Positions 25,779-35,546 of a DNA stretch of 64,000 nt are shown here, piece by piece. A program made the translations under genes and the position numbers. Numbering within the stretch: the stretch's first letter is position 1; each line of letters begins with the position of its first letter. The notes below the pieces were generated by a model. It was not told the origin of the DNA and did no database searches. It was given only the letters and a program-made list of their open reading frames with translations. The stretch comes from QHXW01 sp963752965 (lineage in GTDB: Bacteria > Acidobacteriota > Terriglobia > Bryobacterales > Bryobacteraceae). Location of the stretch: assembly GCA_963752965.1 (NCBI GenBank), contig CAVWAJ010000017.1:372001-436000 (forward strand). The letters are read 5' to 3'.

Positions 25779-27398
25779 ATGACTAAGTCCATCGAGATCA
25801 TGGTGTTAGCGGCCTTGGCCGCTAACTGTGTTACAGCTCAGGAGATTGTTCCGGAACACATCCGCGCTCACGTGAAATTTCTCGCGAGCGATCTGCTGGA
25901 GGGGCGTGGGCCGGGTACGCGGGGCGGTGATCTGGCGACCGAGTATATTGCGACGCAGTTCGCGCTCGCGGGCCTGAAACCGGCGGGAGACCAGGGCACC
26001 TACTTCCAGCAAGTGCCGCTGATCGGGATCACGACCGAACGTACGGCCACACTTTCGGCCGTGAAGGGCGGCGAGAGCCTCGATTTCAAGTGGGAGAGCG
26101 AATTCGTCGGCGTGAACGAGCGGCTGACGCCGGAGGATCAAATCGACGCTGAGGCGGTGTTTGTGGGGCATGGCATCGTGGCACCGGAGTTTCGATGGGA
26201 CGATTTCAAGGGCGTGGACGTGCGCGGTAAGGTCGTGGTGCTGTTCACCAATGAGCCGGCCTCCGAGGACCCGAAGTTTTTCGGCGGGCGCGCACTCACT
26301 TACTACGGCCGGTGGTCCTACAAGTACGAAGAGGCTACGCGCCGCGGCGCGGTGGGAGTGATCATCATTCACACGACGCTAACCGCTGGCTACGGATGGG
26401 ACGTCGTGCGGAATTCTTGGAGCCGCGAGCAACCGTACGTCAAGCTGGCCCCGGGTGAGTATGCGCTGTCTTTGGCGGGATGGGTGACGACCGAAGCGGG
26501 CGAGAAAATGTTAGCGATGGCCGGCCATCACGTGGAGGAGTTACTGAAGGCGGCGGAGTCACGCGATTTCCGGCCGATTCCGCTGGGCATTCGCATACGC
26601 GGCAATCTTCCCGCGAAAGTGCGCGATATACAGACGCGCAATGTAGTGGGGATGGTGGAGGGCAGCGACGCGAAGCTTAAGTCGGAAGTAGTGATTTACA
26701 GCGCGCATTGGGACCACCTGGGCATCGGAACGCCGGTGAACGGCGATGCGATTTACAACGGCGCTGTGGATAACGCTACCGGTTGTGGCCTCGTGATGGA
26801 GATGGGGCGCGCTTGGGCGGCGCAGGCGAAGAAGCCGCGGCGGTCAGCGATGTTCATTGCGGTGACCGCGGAAGAAGGCGGATTGCGAGGGTCGGAGTAC
26901 TACGCTGCGCACCCAGAGATTCCAGCCGGCAAGACGGCTCTGGACATCAATTATGATGCTCTGTTCCCGCTCGGGCGCGTGCGCGATGTCGTGGTAAATG
27001 GCGCGGAACGGACCACAGTGTGGCCGGCAGTACAAGCGGTGGCCAAGCGCATGGGTATCGCCATTGACCCCGATCCGCGGCCGGAACAGGGCAGCTATTA
27101 CCGTTCGGACCATTTCGCGTTTGCGCACGTGGGCATTCCGGCATTTTCCGTGGAAGAGGGCGACGATTTCATCGGTAAGCCAAAGGGCTTCGGAGCGCAG
27201 GCGTTTGAAGAATACAACGACAAACACTACCACCAGCCATCGGACGAATTCCAGGAGAGCTGGGATTTTTCGGGACTGGCGGAGATGGCGCGCTTCGGCT
27301 TTCTGGTGGGGACCGAAGTGGCGAACCAGGAACGCCTTCCGAGTTGGCAGGCGGGCGACGAGTTTCTAGCGGCGCGGGAGAAAAGCGGGGTTCAGTAG
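25779..27398 (+). CDS. secreted M28 family metallopeptidase with PA domain
   Basis: 539 residues with a signal peptide (IMVLAALAANCVTA), a protease-associated insert (about 120-290) and a co-catalytic M28 core. Zinc ligands are visible in SAHWDHLG, NGAVDNATG (bridging Asp), TAEEGGLRGSEYY (general-base Glu-Glu) and the later NYDALF and KHYHQPSDE segments. Probably an aminopeptidase in periplasm or medium. The 3' end overlaps the convergent unknown gene by 7 bases. Confidence 0.88.
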   Translation: MTKSIEIMVLAALAANCVTAQEIVPEHIRAHVKFLASDLLEGRGPGTRGGDLATEYIATQFALAGLKPAGDQGTYFQQVPLIGITTERTATLSAVKGGESLDFKWESEFVGVNERLTPEDQIDAEAVFVGHGIVAPEFRWDDFKGVDVRGKVVVLFTNEPASEDPKFFGGRALTYYGRWSYKYEEATRRGAVGVIIIHTTLTAGYGWDVVRNSWSREQPYVKLAPGEYALSLAGWVTTEAGEKMLAMAGHHVEELLKAAESRDFRPIPLGIRIRGNLPAKVRDIQTRNVVGMVEGSDAKLKSEVVIYSAHWDHLGIGTPVNGDAIYNGAVDNATGCGLVMEMGRAWAAQAKKPRRSAMFIAVTAEEGGLRGSEYYAAHPEIPAGKTALDINYDALFPLGRVRDVVVNGAERTTVWPAVQAVAKRMGIAIDPDPRPEQGSYYRSDHFAFAHVGIPAFSVEEGDDFIGKPKGFGAQAFEEYNDKHYHQPSDEFQESWDFSGLAEMARFGFLVGTEVANQERLPSWQAGDEFLAAREKSGVQ

Positions 27399-28849
27399 GG
27401 TAAGTTCCGCCGTTGTCCGATGCGCCGGATGCTGCGGACAAATCCGAATAGAACGATGGCCAGCAACCCGATGGCCCAAACGGGAAGGAGCCAGGCGCGC
27501 AGCGCAGCGCCTGATTGGAATGCCAGGCTCGTAATTCCTGCAAGGATACCGGCAACGAACCAGCCGAGCAGGATCGCAAGCAGAGGCAGTCGCTGCCAGA
27601 GGCCGCGCGCGGCCCGCTTTACGACGCGTTTGACGGGGTCAATAAAGCTTGGTTTAGACCCAGGAAGGGTGGGCAAGATTTTGCCCTTGGCGATTTGCCG
27701 CGCGAGATCGGCCGCGAAGGCCGCTTGCATAAGACCGGTGTAAGTTCCCAGTTGGAACGAGGCCTGGGCCGCATCGAGATAGGCGCGAGCCAACTGCAAG
27801 GGCCGTTCCATCCCGGATGTGGCGGCTGACTGCAATGCGGCGCGCGCTTCAAAGATCGAAGCCTCGGCGCGCACGCGCACTTCTCCGGTCAAACGCATAA
27901 CCAGGTCGCGCACCGAACCCCTGATGGCGTCGAACGCGGGATCTGCGAGCGCCGCGGCCGCCTGCGCGGGATGGGCCAGAATTGCTTGTTCCAGGTGTTG
28001 CAAGGCCGCGGGACGATCTCCGGACTGCATGGCAGTTTGCGCCACTTGATACTCGTTGCTGGCGGTGGCGCGTGCCGATCCGGTATCCCAGGAGTTGAGC
28101 AGTTCGAGGTCGAGTGCAGCGGTCACAGCGCGCGGTAATTGAAGCGTGGCGGAGGGCGCCGGAGCTTGGGGCAGGGAAGGTACGGATCGGCTGGGTTGCG
28201 ACGACGCGAGAACTGGGGGCGTTACGGTCATGCCGGCGATGTCTTGCGACGCTTGGACAGGCGTTGCCGTTGAACTCGCAGTTTGGGTTGAGACCGCTGC
28301 CGTTGACTCTGGGTCTTGCGGCGCCGGGATGGTATGGTCCGTCATTACCGGCTGTTCCGAGGGCACGGGCGCGTTACCGGATGGCACCGGCATTGGTGCT
28401 GGTACTGCAACACGCGTTGGCTGGTATGTTCCCGCGGGGGCCGACTCACTGGTACCGGCAACGAAGGTCACCCGGTCGACCAGTTCTTGCACTGGGCCGC
28501 GCATGGCTTGGAAGGCCGGATCCTGCAAAGCTACAGAAGCGTAAGCCGGACTTTCGTGGACTGCCATCTCGAGGTGTTGCATGCTGGTGACGGGTTCCGA
28601 GGCCACTGCCGCGACGCGTGCCAGTTGGTAGTCGGCCGCTCCGGCCGCGGGCAGGGCGTTCGGGTCCAGGTGATTCATTAGGCCCAGCTCGAGCGCGGCG
28701 TTAATGCTTTTGACGGAGATGGTATCGCCGGACGCTGCCGTGGGCGTCTGCGTGAGATTCGGCACTCGCGCGACAGCACGCAGCAGGTCCGCACCGAGGT
28801 TATCTACCGGCAGAGGAAGGGGTGCCTGTCCATTGGAAAAATGGATCAC
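27392..28849 (-). CDS. unknown membrane-anchored protein with a duplicated ~80-aa module
   Basis: 485 residues, not recognised. Two homologous modules (about 49-129 and 241-321) share the order AALELxLxN, EYQxA, QHLExAxxxxPA, LxDPAFxAxRGxVxxLVxRxT. A Pro/Ser/Thr/Ala-rich linker of ~110 residues separates them. A helical region follows, then two transmembrane helices (LPLLAILLGWFVAGILAGI, LPVWAIGLLAIVLFGFV) and a basic tail. There is no signal peptide, so the modules are probably cytoplasmic with a C-terminal anchor. GTG start; -10-like TACATA immediately upstream. Confidence 0.7.
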   Translation of the reverse strand: MIHFSNGQAPLPLPVDNLGADLLRAVARVPNLTQTPTAASGDTISVKSINAALELGLMNHLDPNALPAAGAADYQLARVAAVASEPVTSMQHLEMAVHESPAYASVALQDPAFQAMRGPVQELVDRVTFVAGTSESAPAGTYQPTRVAVPAPMPVPSGNAPVPSEQPVMTDHTIPAPQDPESTAAVSTQTASSTATPVQASQDIAGMTVTPPVLASSQPSRSVPSLPQAPAPSATLQLPRAVTAALDLELLNSWDTGSARATASNEYQVAQTAMQSGDRPAALQHLEQAILAHPAQAAAALADPAFDAIRGSVRDLVMRLTGEVRVRAEASIFEARAALQSAATSGMERPLQLARAYLDAAQASFQLGTYTGLMQAAFAADLARQIAKGKILPTLPGSKPSFIDPVKRVVKRAARGLWQRLPLLAILLGWFVAGILAGITSLAFQSGAALRAWLLPVWAIGLLAIVLFGFVRSIRRIGQRRNLPY

Positions 28850-29030
28850 TATGTAGGCTTATCGGCCAACATGGGTCTGGTGAGACAATTTTTCTTGAGC
28901 TTAGGATTGATGCACTTACGTTACGCTGGTTGTTGTGAAGGCGCGGAGACCGACCTAACTTGCTGGAAAAGCCTGAGCTTCTGGCAACCAAAAGCACGTC
29001 TGCGAATTGGATAATAGAAATGGAACGTTC

Positions 29031-29336
29031 ATGACCATCGCACCCGGCATTGTTCTGCACGACGCTGAGATCGCCGCGATTTGCCGCCGATACGAGATCC
29101 GCGAACTGGCGGTGTTCGGCTCCGCGGCACGTGGCGAGCTGCGCCCGGATAGCGACGTTGATCTTCTGGTCGAGTTTCTGCCGGACGCCAAGGTCTCTCT
29201 TCTACGCCACGCGGCGGCCGAGCGGGAATTCTCTCGGGTCTTGGGACGGAAGGTGGATCTGGTTTCCAAACGCGCCTTGCGAGACGGCGTGAAGGAAGAG
29301 GTTCTTTTGCAGGCTCGCTGCATTTATGCGGCGTGA
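29031..29336 (+). CDS. mntA: MntA-type nucleotidyltransferase antitoxin
   Basis: 101-residue minimal nucleotidyltransferase. The GSAARGE...SDVD signature places catalytic residues at Gly30-Ser31 and Asp42/Asp44, as in MntA antitoxins that AMPylate HepT. ATG 29031 is chosen over the in-frame ATG 29007 because it gives the family N-terminus and has a GGAA box nearby. Its last 11 bases overlap the HepT gene, antitoxin first. Confidence 0.85.
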   Translation: MTIAPGIVLHDAEIAAICRRYEIRELAVFGSAARGELRPDSDVDLLVEFLPDAKVSLLRHAAAEREFSRVLGRKVDLVSKRALRDGVKEEVLLQARCIYAA

Positions 29337-29670
29337 GCGACTGTACCTGGAAGACATGCATGTCGCTGCGCAAGCCGTTAGCGAGTTTCTCCAGTCCCAT
29401 AGCTTCGAGACTTTTCGGGCAAGCCGTTTGCTTCAGAGCGCCGTGGTCCACCAACTAACGGTGATCGGTGAAGCGGCGGCACGCCTCTCAACGGGACTAC
29501 GTGAGCGGCACCCGGAGATTCCGTGGGCGGACATTACCGGTCTTCGGAACATCGTCGTGCACAATTATTTTGGGATCGATTGGGAAGAGGTCTGGCGTAC
29601 CGCAATCGAAGACGTTCCAGTTCTGCAAGGCCAAGTCGCTGCGATCCTTCGGGAGGAATTTGCGCAGTGA
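29326..29670 (+). CDS. hepT: HepT-like HEPN toxin
   Basis: 114-residue all-helical HEPN protein with the RX4HXY active motif RNIVVHNY (Arg74, His79, Tyr81), the site of RNase activity and of tyrosine AMPylation by MntA. Overlaps mntA by 11 bases. Together they form a complete HepT-MntA (type VII) toxin-antitoxin pair with all key residues present. Confidence 0.88.
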   Translation: MRRERLYLEDMHVAAQAVSEFLQSHSFETFRASRLLQSAVVHQLTVIGEAAARLSTGLRERHPEIPWADITGLRNIVVHNYFGIDWEEVWRTAIEDVPVLQGQVAAILREEFAQ

Positions 29671-29717
29671 TCCGAGGAGAGCGCTTTCGGACAGGCGATT
29701 CGACCAGGAGTCAAGCG

Positions 29718-29957
29718 ATGAAGAACTTTCACCTGCCGCTGCCGGAGCAAACTTATGCTCAACTCAGGGCGGAGGCTGAACGGAGGCAGGTGCCGGCAGC
29801 GACGCTGGCGCGTGAAGCCATCGGCTATTGGCTTGAGCAGCAATTCCGAAAGGCGAGGCACGAAGCCATTACGACGTTTGCGGCGGAAATGGCGGGAACC
29901 AATCTTGATCTCGACTCCGATTTGGAATCGGCCACGATCGAGCAGTTGGTGCCTTAA
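29718..29957 (+). CDS. ribbon-helix-helix antitoxin-like protein, orphan
   Basis: 79 residues starting MKNFHLPLPEQTYAQLRAEA, followed by QVPAATLAREAIGYWLEQQF: a beta-strand plus two helices as in CopG/Arc-type antitoxins, with an acidic C-terminus (LDLDSDLESATIEQLVP) that would normally wrap a toxin. AGGAG lies 8 bases before the ATG. No toxin gene follows: the next base after its stop is the end of the convergent ispF. Confidence 0.7.
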   Translation: MKNFHLPLPEQTYAQLRAEAERRQVPAATLAREAIGYWLEQQFRKARHEAITTFAAEMAGTNLDLDSDLESATIEQLVP

Positions 29958-30443
29958 TTAACGTGCCTTCGCGATAGTCACCACCGCTTGCGCCTCGGCG
30001 GAGTGGCCTTCGCCGACCGGTCCCACTTTTTCCGCGGTTTTGAATTTCACGGAAATCCGATCGAGTGTGAGGCCGAGTGTTGCGGCGAGGGTTTCGCGGA
30101 TGGCGGTGCGGTAGTCCTTCAGCTTGGGGCGTTCGAGGATGACGGTGGAATCGACGTTGACGAGCTCGAAGCCGGCTTTGCGGGCGAGTTCGAGCGCGTG
30201 CTTGAGGAATTGCAGACTGTCGGCGCCCTTCCATCGGGGATCGGAATCGGGGAAGTGCATGCCGATGTCACCGAGGGCCGCGGCGCCGAGGATGGCGTCG
30301 GTGATGGCATGAGCCAGAACGTCGGCATCGGAATGGCCTTCCAGTCCGAATTCCGAAGGGATGGTCACGCCGCCAAGGATCAAGGGGCGTTGGCGTACGA
30401 GCCGGTGATTGTCCCAGCCGAGCCCGGTGCGATATTCGCTCAA
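29958..30443 (-). CDS. ispF: 2-C-methyl-D-erythritol 2,4-cyclodiphosphate synthase
   Basis: 161-residue MEP-pathway enzyme. Metal ligands are in GLGWDNHRL (the family usually has GYDVH; Asp and His are retained) and GLEGHSDADVLAHA; further conserved blocks are DIGMHFPDSD and KFKTAEKVGPVGEG. Starts within the end of ispD (4-base overlap), giving an ispD-ispF unit. Confidence 0.95.
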   Translation of the reverse strand: MSEYRTGLGWDNHRLVRQRPLILGGVTIPSEFGLEGHSDADVLAHAITDAILGAAALGDIGMHFPDSDPRWKGADSLQFLKHALELARKAGFELVNVDSTVILERPKLKDYRTAIRETLAATLGLTLDRISVKFKTAEKVGPVGEGHSAEAQAVVTIAKAR

Positions 30444-31180
30444 GAGTGACCCTGGCGGGCGGTTTCCTGTTCCAGGAAAAGCCGGGCGAGGTCCATGTCA
30501 CCGGGTTTCGTGATCTTGATGTTGTGGTCGCTGCCCATGACGACGCGCACTTCCACCTGGTCCAGGCGTTCCACCAGGCTGGATTCGTCAGTCCCGACAA
30601 AACTGTCGGCGCGCGCGGCCGCGAAGGCCTGCTTGAGCAGATCGTAACGGAAGACTTGTGGGGTTTGTGCCAAAACGAGGCGCTCGCGCGAGATGGTGGA
30701 GCGGACCTTCGTGCCGGTGGCTTGCGCGCCGCTGACCTGCTTGACGGTGTCGACAGGGACGATGCCCACGATGGCCGCGCCATGTTCCGCCGCTTCGTCG
30801 AAGGCTTTTTCGATGGTTTCGAGATCGATGAAAGGCCGGACGGCATCGTGCACAGCGACGAGATCGGTGTCGGGACTGACGGCAGCGAGGCCGCGTTCGA
30901 CCGATTCCTGACGGCTGTTACCGCCCTCGACGACTTCGACGGGCTTATTGCGGATCTCGCGGCGCAGGAGATCGCCCACCCATTCGAGGTCTTCGCGGCG
31001 CAGCGCGACAACGATCTGGCGCACACGATCGGAAGCGGCGAACTTGCGGACGGTGTGGAGCAGAATGGGCGAACCATCCAACTGCATGAACTGCTTCCGG
31101 CTGGTGCCAGCGGTTTCGGGGGACGTGCGGCCCATGCGCGTGCCGAGCCCGGCCGCGGGCAATATGACAGCAACCTTCAT
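30440..31180 (-). CDS. ispD: 2-C-methyl-D-erythritol 4-phosphate cytidylyltransferase
   Basis: 246-residue CTP transferase of the MEP isoprenoid pathway. The CTP-binding loop is LPAAGLGTRMG; VHDAVRPFID and the C-terminal ITKPGDMDLAR segment match the family. It starts 6 bases after the PIN-TRAM gene and overlaps ispF by 4. Confidence 0.95.
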   Translation of the reverse strand: MKVAVILPAAGLGTRMGRTSPETAGTSRKQFMQLDGSPILLHTVRKFAASDRVRQIVVALRREDLEWVGDLLRREIRNKPVEVVEGGNSRQESVERGLAAVSPDTDLVAVHDAVRPFIDLETIEKAFDEAAEHGAAIVGIVPVDTVKQVSGAQATGTKVRSTISRERLVLAQTPQVFRYDLLKQAFAAARADSFVGTDESSLVERLDQVEVRVVMGSDHNIKITKPGDMDLARLFLEQETARQGHS

Positions 31181-31186
31181 GCGATA

Positions 31187-32251
<1,065 letters not shown>

Positions 32252-32333
32252 AGGTCACCGCCTCCGGGTGGGAATGGATTCGATAAGTAAGAAAGGATGC
32301 GCACCCGGTATCACCTTAACAAGTCGTGGCAAG

Positions 32334-32342
32334 AGTATAACA
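32334..32342 (-). promoter_or_regulatory. extended -10 promoter element for the PIN-TRAM/ispDF unit
   Basis: On the minus strand the bases read TGTTATACT, i.e. TGN joined to TATACT. It lies about 83 bases before the GTG start at 32251. No good -35 box was found, consistent with an extended -10 promoter. Confidence 0.5.
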
Positions 32343-32381
32343 CTGACGCGGCGGCGTGGCGCGACGATCCTGGTTAACGGC

Positions 32382-33095
32382 CTATGCAGTTAGTGTCTGA
32401 CGGCGGCCGCGGTGATATTCGGCGAGCTGGGCGTTGGCGGAGGCGATGGTGGCGATCTCGGCGGCAATGCGCTCGAGATCACGGCCGGGCACGGCGACGT
32501 AAAGCTCGTCGTCACCGAGGCCGGTGTAAATGCGGTTACCGATGCAGCCGGAGCTGGCCACAGTGCCTTGCGAGATCGCAGCGGGTATGGCCATGCAGGT
32601 GGGGCGGCTGAACATGGGCAACTGCGCAGCGACGCCGGCGCGCAGGGCGGCCTCATCGAGCAACATTACCGAAGCGGGGCGGCCGGAGAACAGGATGACA
32701 TCAGGATCGACCGGTGTGTCACCGAGCGGCGCGTAGATCACGACGGGCGGAGTTTGAGGCAGGCGGAACACGCCGGGGATGTCTTCCATCTTGATGTAGC
32801 CGGCGCCGGCCATGAGGCCGAGGGTTTGCTCGAGCTCGGGCGCGCGATCGGGCGGCAGAGCGATGCTGTGGGTGTAGCTGCCGATGGGGCAGTTGTAGTG
32901 ATCGCTGGGAACGGTGTAGAACGTGCGGCCTTCGGCGGCGATGCGCCAGAAACTGCACCCGGAGGGCACGGTGCCGGAAAATTTCTCGATGCCGGGGGGC
33001 GGGCTTTCACGAAACGCTATAGCCACGGGACGGCGGGCGAGGGTCAGGGGCTGCGACAGGCGCTGCTCGAGTTCTTGGTAATTTGCCAGGCTCAT
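32382..33095 (-). CDS. DUF169 domain protein
   Basis: 237 residues, starting SLANYQELEQRLSQPL, with conserved Cys in SGCSFWRIAA and YNCPIGSYTHSI, and later SGCIGNRIYTGLGDDE. These blocks match DUF169 proteins, whose function is not established. ATG 33095 overlaps the stop of the TIM-barrel gene (ATGA), so it is coupled to it. It ends the run sdhCAB-deoC-TIM-DUF169. Confidence 0.75.
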   Translation of the reverse strand: MSLANYQELEQRLSQPLTLARRPVAIAFRESPPPGIEKFSGTVPSGCSFWRIAAEGRTFYTVPSDHYNCPIGSYTHSIALPPDRAPELEQTLGLMAGAGYIKMEDIPGVFRLPQTPPVVIYAPLGDTPVDPDVILFSGRPASVMLLDEAALRAGVAAQLPMFSRPTCMAIPAAISQGTVASSGCIGNRIYTGLGDDELYVAVPGRDLERIAAEIATIASANAQLAEYHRGRRQTLTA

Positions 33096-34009
33096 GGAAT
33101 GTACTGTCTCAAGTATCGCGCGCTCTGAATGAGTGAGGCTTTGCGCTTTTCGAGCGAGCCTTCGAACGCGCGGTCCTCGACTTCCACGCAAACGGCGCCA
33201 TCGTAGCCGGTGTCGGTCAGGACGGAGAAGAAACGGCCCCAGTTGACGTCACCCAAGCCGGGGATTTTAGGCGTGTGGAAATCGCTGGGGTGAGCCATGA
33301 TGCCGACGTCATTCAGCCGTTCGGGATCGAGACGCACATCCTTGGCGTGCACGTGAAAGAGCCGGCTGCGGAATTCGCGCAGAGGCTTCAGATAGTTCAT
33401 GCGCTGCCAGATGAAATGGGATGGATCGAAATTCAGGCCGAAGTTGGGACTGGGAATGTCCTCATACATGCGGCGCCAGATCTTGGGCGAGGTGGCGAGA
33501 TTCTTGCCGCCGGGCCACTCGTCCTTGGTGAAAGCCATCGGACAGTTTTCGATGCCGATGTTGATCCCGTGGTCTTCGGCGAACTTGATCAAGGGGCGCC
33601 AGGTCTCGAGGAAACGCGGCCAATTGTCGTCGACACTCTTGGTCCAGTCGCGGCCCACGAAGGTGTTGACAACGCGCAAGCCCAACAGCTTCGCGGCCTG
33701 GACGACATGGCGGATGTGTTCAACGTAAACGCGGGCCTCGGCGGGATCGGGCGCGAGCGGATTCGGATAATAGCCCAAGGCGCTGATGGCCACGCCAGCC
33801 GCGGCCATCTGATCGCGGACGCGAGCGGCATCGTCTTTGGTGAACCCGGTGACATCGATGTGGGTGACGCCAGCGTAGCGGCGTTCGGCTTTGCCCTTGG
33901 GCCAGCACATCACCTCGACGCAATCGTAGTGATTCTGAGCGGCGAATTCGGCAACTTGCGCGAGCGTCAGATCCGGCAGTATGGCGCTGACGAAACCTAA
34001 TTTCATCAT
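33092..34009 (-). CDS. sugar phosphate isomerase/epimerase-like TIM-barrel protein
   Basis: 305-residue xylose-isomerase-like TIM barrel with metal-ligand candidates in INIGIENCPM, LNFDPSHFIWQ, FHVHAKD and AVCVEVEDRAF. It differs clearly from the paralogue at 1883-2800. Two adjacent ATGs (34009, 34006) are possible starts. It follows deoC by 28 bases and overlaps DUF169 by 4. Substrate unknown. Confidence 0.82.
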   Translation of the reverse strand: MMKLGFVSAILPDLTLAQVAEFAAQNHYDCVEVMCWPKGKAERRYAGVTHIDVTGFTKDDAARVRDQMAAAGVAISALGYYPNPLAPDPAEARVYVEHIRHVVQAAKLLGLRVVNTFVGRDWTKSVDDNWPRFLETWRPLIKFAEDHGINIGIENCPMAFTKDEWPGGKNLATSPKIWRRMYEDIPSPNFGLNFDPSHFIWQRMNYLKPLREFRSRLFHVHAKDVRLDPERLNDVGIMAHPSDFHTPKIPGLGDVNWGRFFSVLTDTGYDGAVCVEVEDRAFEGSLEKRKASLIQSARYLRQYIP

Positions 34010-34037
34010 CCGGATCAGTATGCCACAGAGCGCGGCG

Positions 34038-34769
34038 TCAATATCCCGCGGGACTCGTGCCGGTAGCGGCGTGGATGGCATTGAGACCCAGCCGGCGGCG
34101 GCAATCATCCAGCATGGGCGCGGTGCGCGAGGCTCCGACGCGCGTGACGCCGATCTTCCGCACGCGCAATAGCATGTCGAGATCGCGAACGCCGCCGGCG
34201 GCCTTCACCTGCACGCGCTGCGGGGCGTGATTGCGCATGAGCTGAAGATCTTCGAGGGTGGCACCGCCAGTGCCGTAGCCGGTGGAGGTCTTGACCCAAT
34301 CCGCATCCAATTCACCGCAGATCTCGCAAAGGCGGATCTTCTGCGAGTCGGCGAGATAGCAATTCTCGAAGATCACTTTGACCTTCTTGCCGGCCTCGTG
34401 CGCGGTGTCGATGACGGCGCGGATGTCATCACGGACGTAGCTCCAGTCGCCGCTCAGCACTTTGCTGATGTTCACCACCATGTCGAGCTCTTCCCCGCCG
34501 TCGGCTAACGCCTGGCGGGCTTCGGCGAGTTTGACCGCCGTCGTGTGACCGCCATGCGGGAAACCGATCGTCGTACTGGCCTTCACGGTGCTGCCCCGCA
34601 GCCCGCTGGCGCAACGCTTTAAGAAGTAGGGCATGATGCAAACGCTCGCCACGTCGTAGGCGAGTGCAAGCTGGATACCCTGCTCGAGATCGCTGGCTGT
34701 GAGCGTGGGGCTCAGGAGCGAGTGATCGATCATTTTGGCGATATCTTCGTAGCTGTAATCCACGGCCAT
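34038..34769 (-). CDS. deoC: deoxyribose-phosphate aldolase
   Basis: 243-residue class I aldolase splitting deoxyribose-5-phosphate. Schiff-base Lys160 in DADWVKTSTG, a second Lys in VQVKAAGGVRD, and Asp96 in ELDMVVNI are present. The ATG at 34769 is separated from the sdhB stop by one base, so deoC appears co-transcribed with succinate dehydrogenase, an unusual neighbour. Confidence 0.93.
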   Translation of the reverse strand: MAVDYSYEDIAKMIDHSLLSPTLTASDLEQGIQLALAYDVASVCIMPYFLKRCASGLRGSTVKASTTIGFPHGGHTTAVKLAEARQALADGGEELDMVVNISKVLSGDWSYVRDDIRAVIDTAHEAGKKVKVIFENCYLADSQKIRLCEICGELDADWVKTSTGYGTGGATLEDLQLMRNHAPQRVQVKAAGGVRDLDMLLRVRKIGVTRVGASRTAPMLDDCRRRLGLNAIHAATGTSPAGY

Positions 34770-34770
34770 C

Positions 34771-35544
34771 CTATCCGCCGCTGCTTGAGGTGGAAGTGCC
34801 GCGGCTCGTGCAACTCGCCTTGAGGAAGTCGCGGTTCATGCGCGCGATCACCTCGATCTTGATCTCCTTGGGGCAAACGGCCTCGCACTCGCCGATGTTG
34901 GTGCAGCTTCCGAAGCCTTCCAGGGTGGCCTGGGCGACCATGCGCAGAGCCCTCTCGTGACGCTCGGGCTGGCCCTGGGGAAGTTCGCCGAGGTGCGTGA
35001 TTTTTGCGGCGGTAAACAGCGAGGCGGATGCGTTGGGGCACGCCGCCACGCATGCGCCGCAGCCGATGCAGGCGGCTGCGTCCATGGAGATGTCGGCATT
35101 CTGTTTGGGCACCAGAATGGCGTTCCCGTCGGGAGCGCTGCCGGCCGGAACCGAAATGTAACCGCCAGCCGCGACTATGCGGTCGAAGGCGGAGCGATCC
35201 ACGACGAGATCTTTGATCACGGGAAATGCACGCGCCCGCCACGGCTCGAGATACAACACATCACCGTCGTGGAACTTGCGCATATGAAGCTGGCACACCG
35301 TTGTGCCGCGGCGAGGGCCGTGGGCGACGCCGTTGATCATGACACCGCACATGCCGCAAATGCCTTCGCGGCAATCGCTATCGAAGGCGATGGGATCTTC
35401 GCCCTTGAGCGTCAGCTCTTCGTTGACCACGTCCAGCATTTCCAGAAACGACATTTCCGGATTCACACTTTGTGCTTCGTACTTGACCATGCGGCCGCGG
35501 TCATTCGCGTTCTTCTGGCGCCAAACATGAAGCGTGAGACGCAT
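34771..35544 (-). CDS. sdhB: succinate dehydrogenase iron-sulfur subunit
   Basis: 257 residues. A [2Fe-2S] N-terminal domain (CREGICGMCGVMING) and a C-terminal domain with CIGCGACVAACPN and CTNIGECEAVCPKEI for the 4Fe-4S and 3Fe-4S clusters. A serine/threonine-rich tail ends the protein. Third gene of sdhCAB. Confidence 0.95.
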   Translation of the reverse strand: MRLTLHVWRQKNANDRGRMVKYEAQSVNPEMSFLEMLDVVNEELTLKGEDPIAFDSDCREGICGMCGVMINGVAHGPRRGTTVCQLHMRKFHDGDVLYLEPWRARAFPVIKDLVVDRSAFDRIVAAGGYISVPAGSAPDGNAILVPKQNADISMDAAACIGCGACVAACPNASASLFTAAKITHLGELPQGQPERHERALRMVAQATLEGFGSCTNIGECEAVCPKEIKIEVIARMNRDFLKASCTSRGTSTSSSGG

Positions 35545-35546
35545 TT

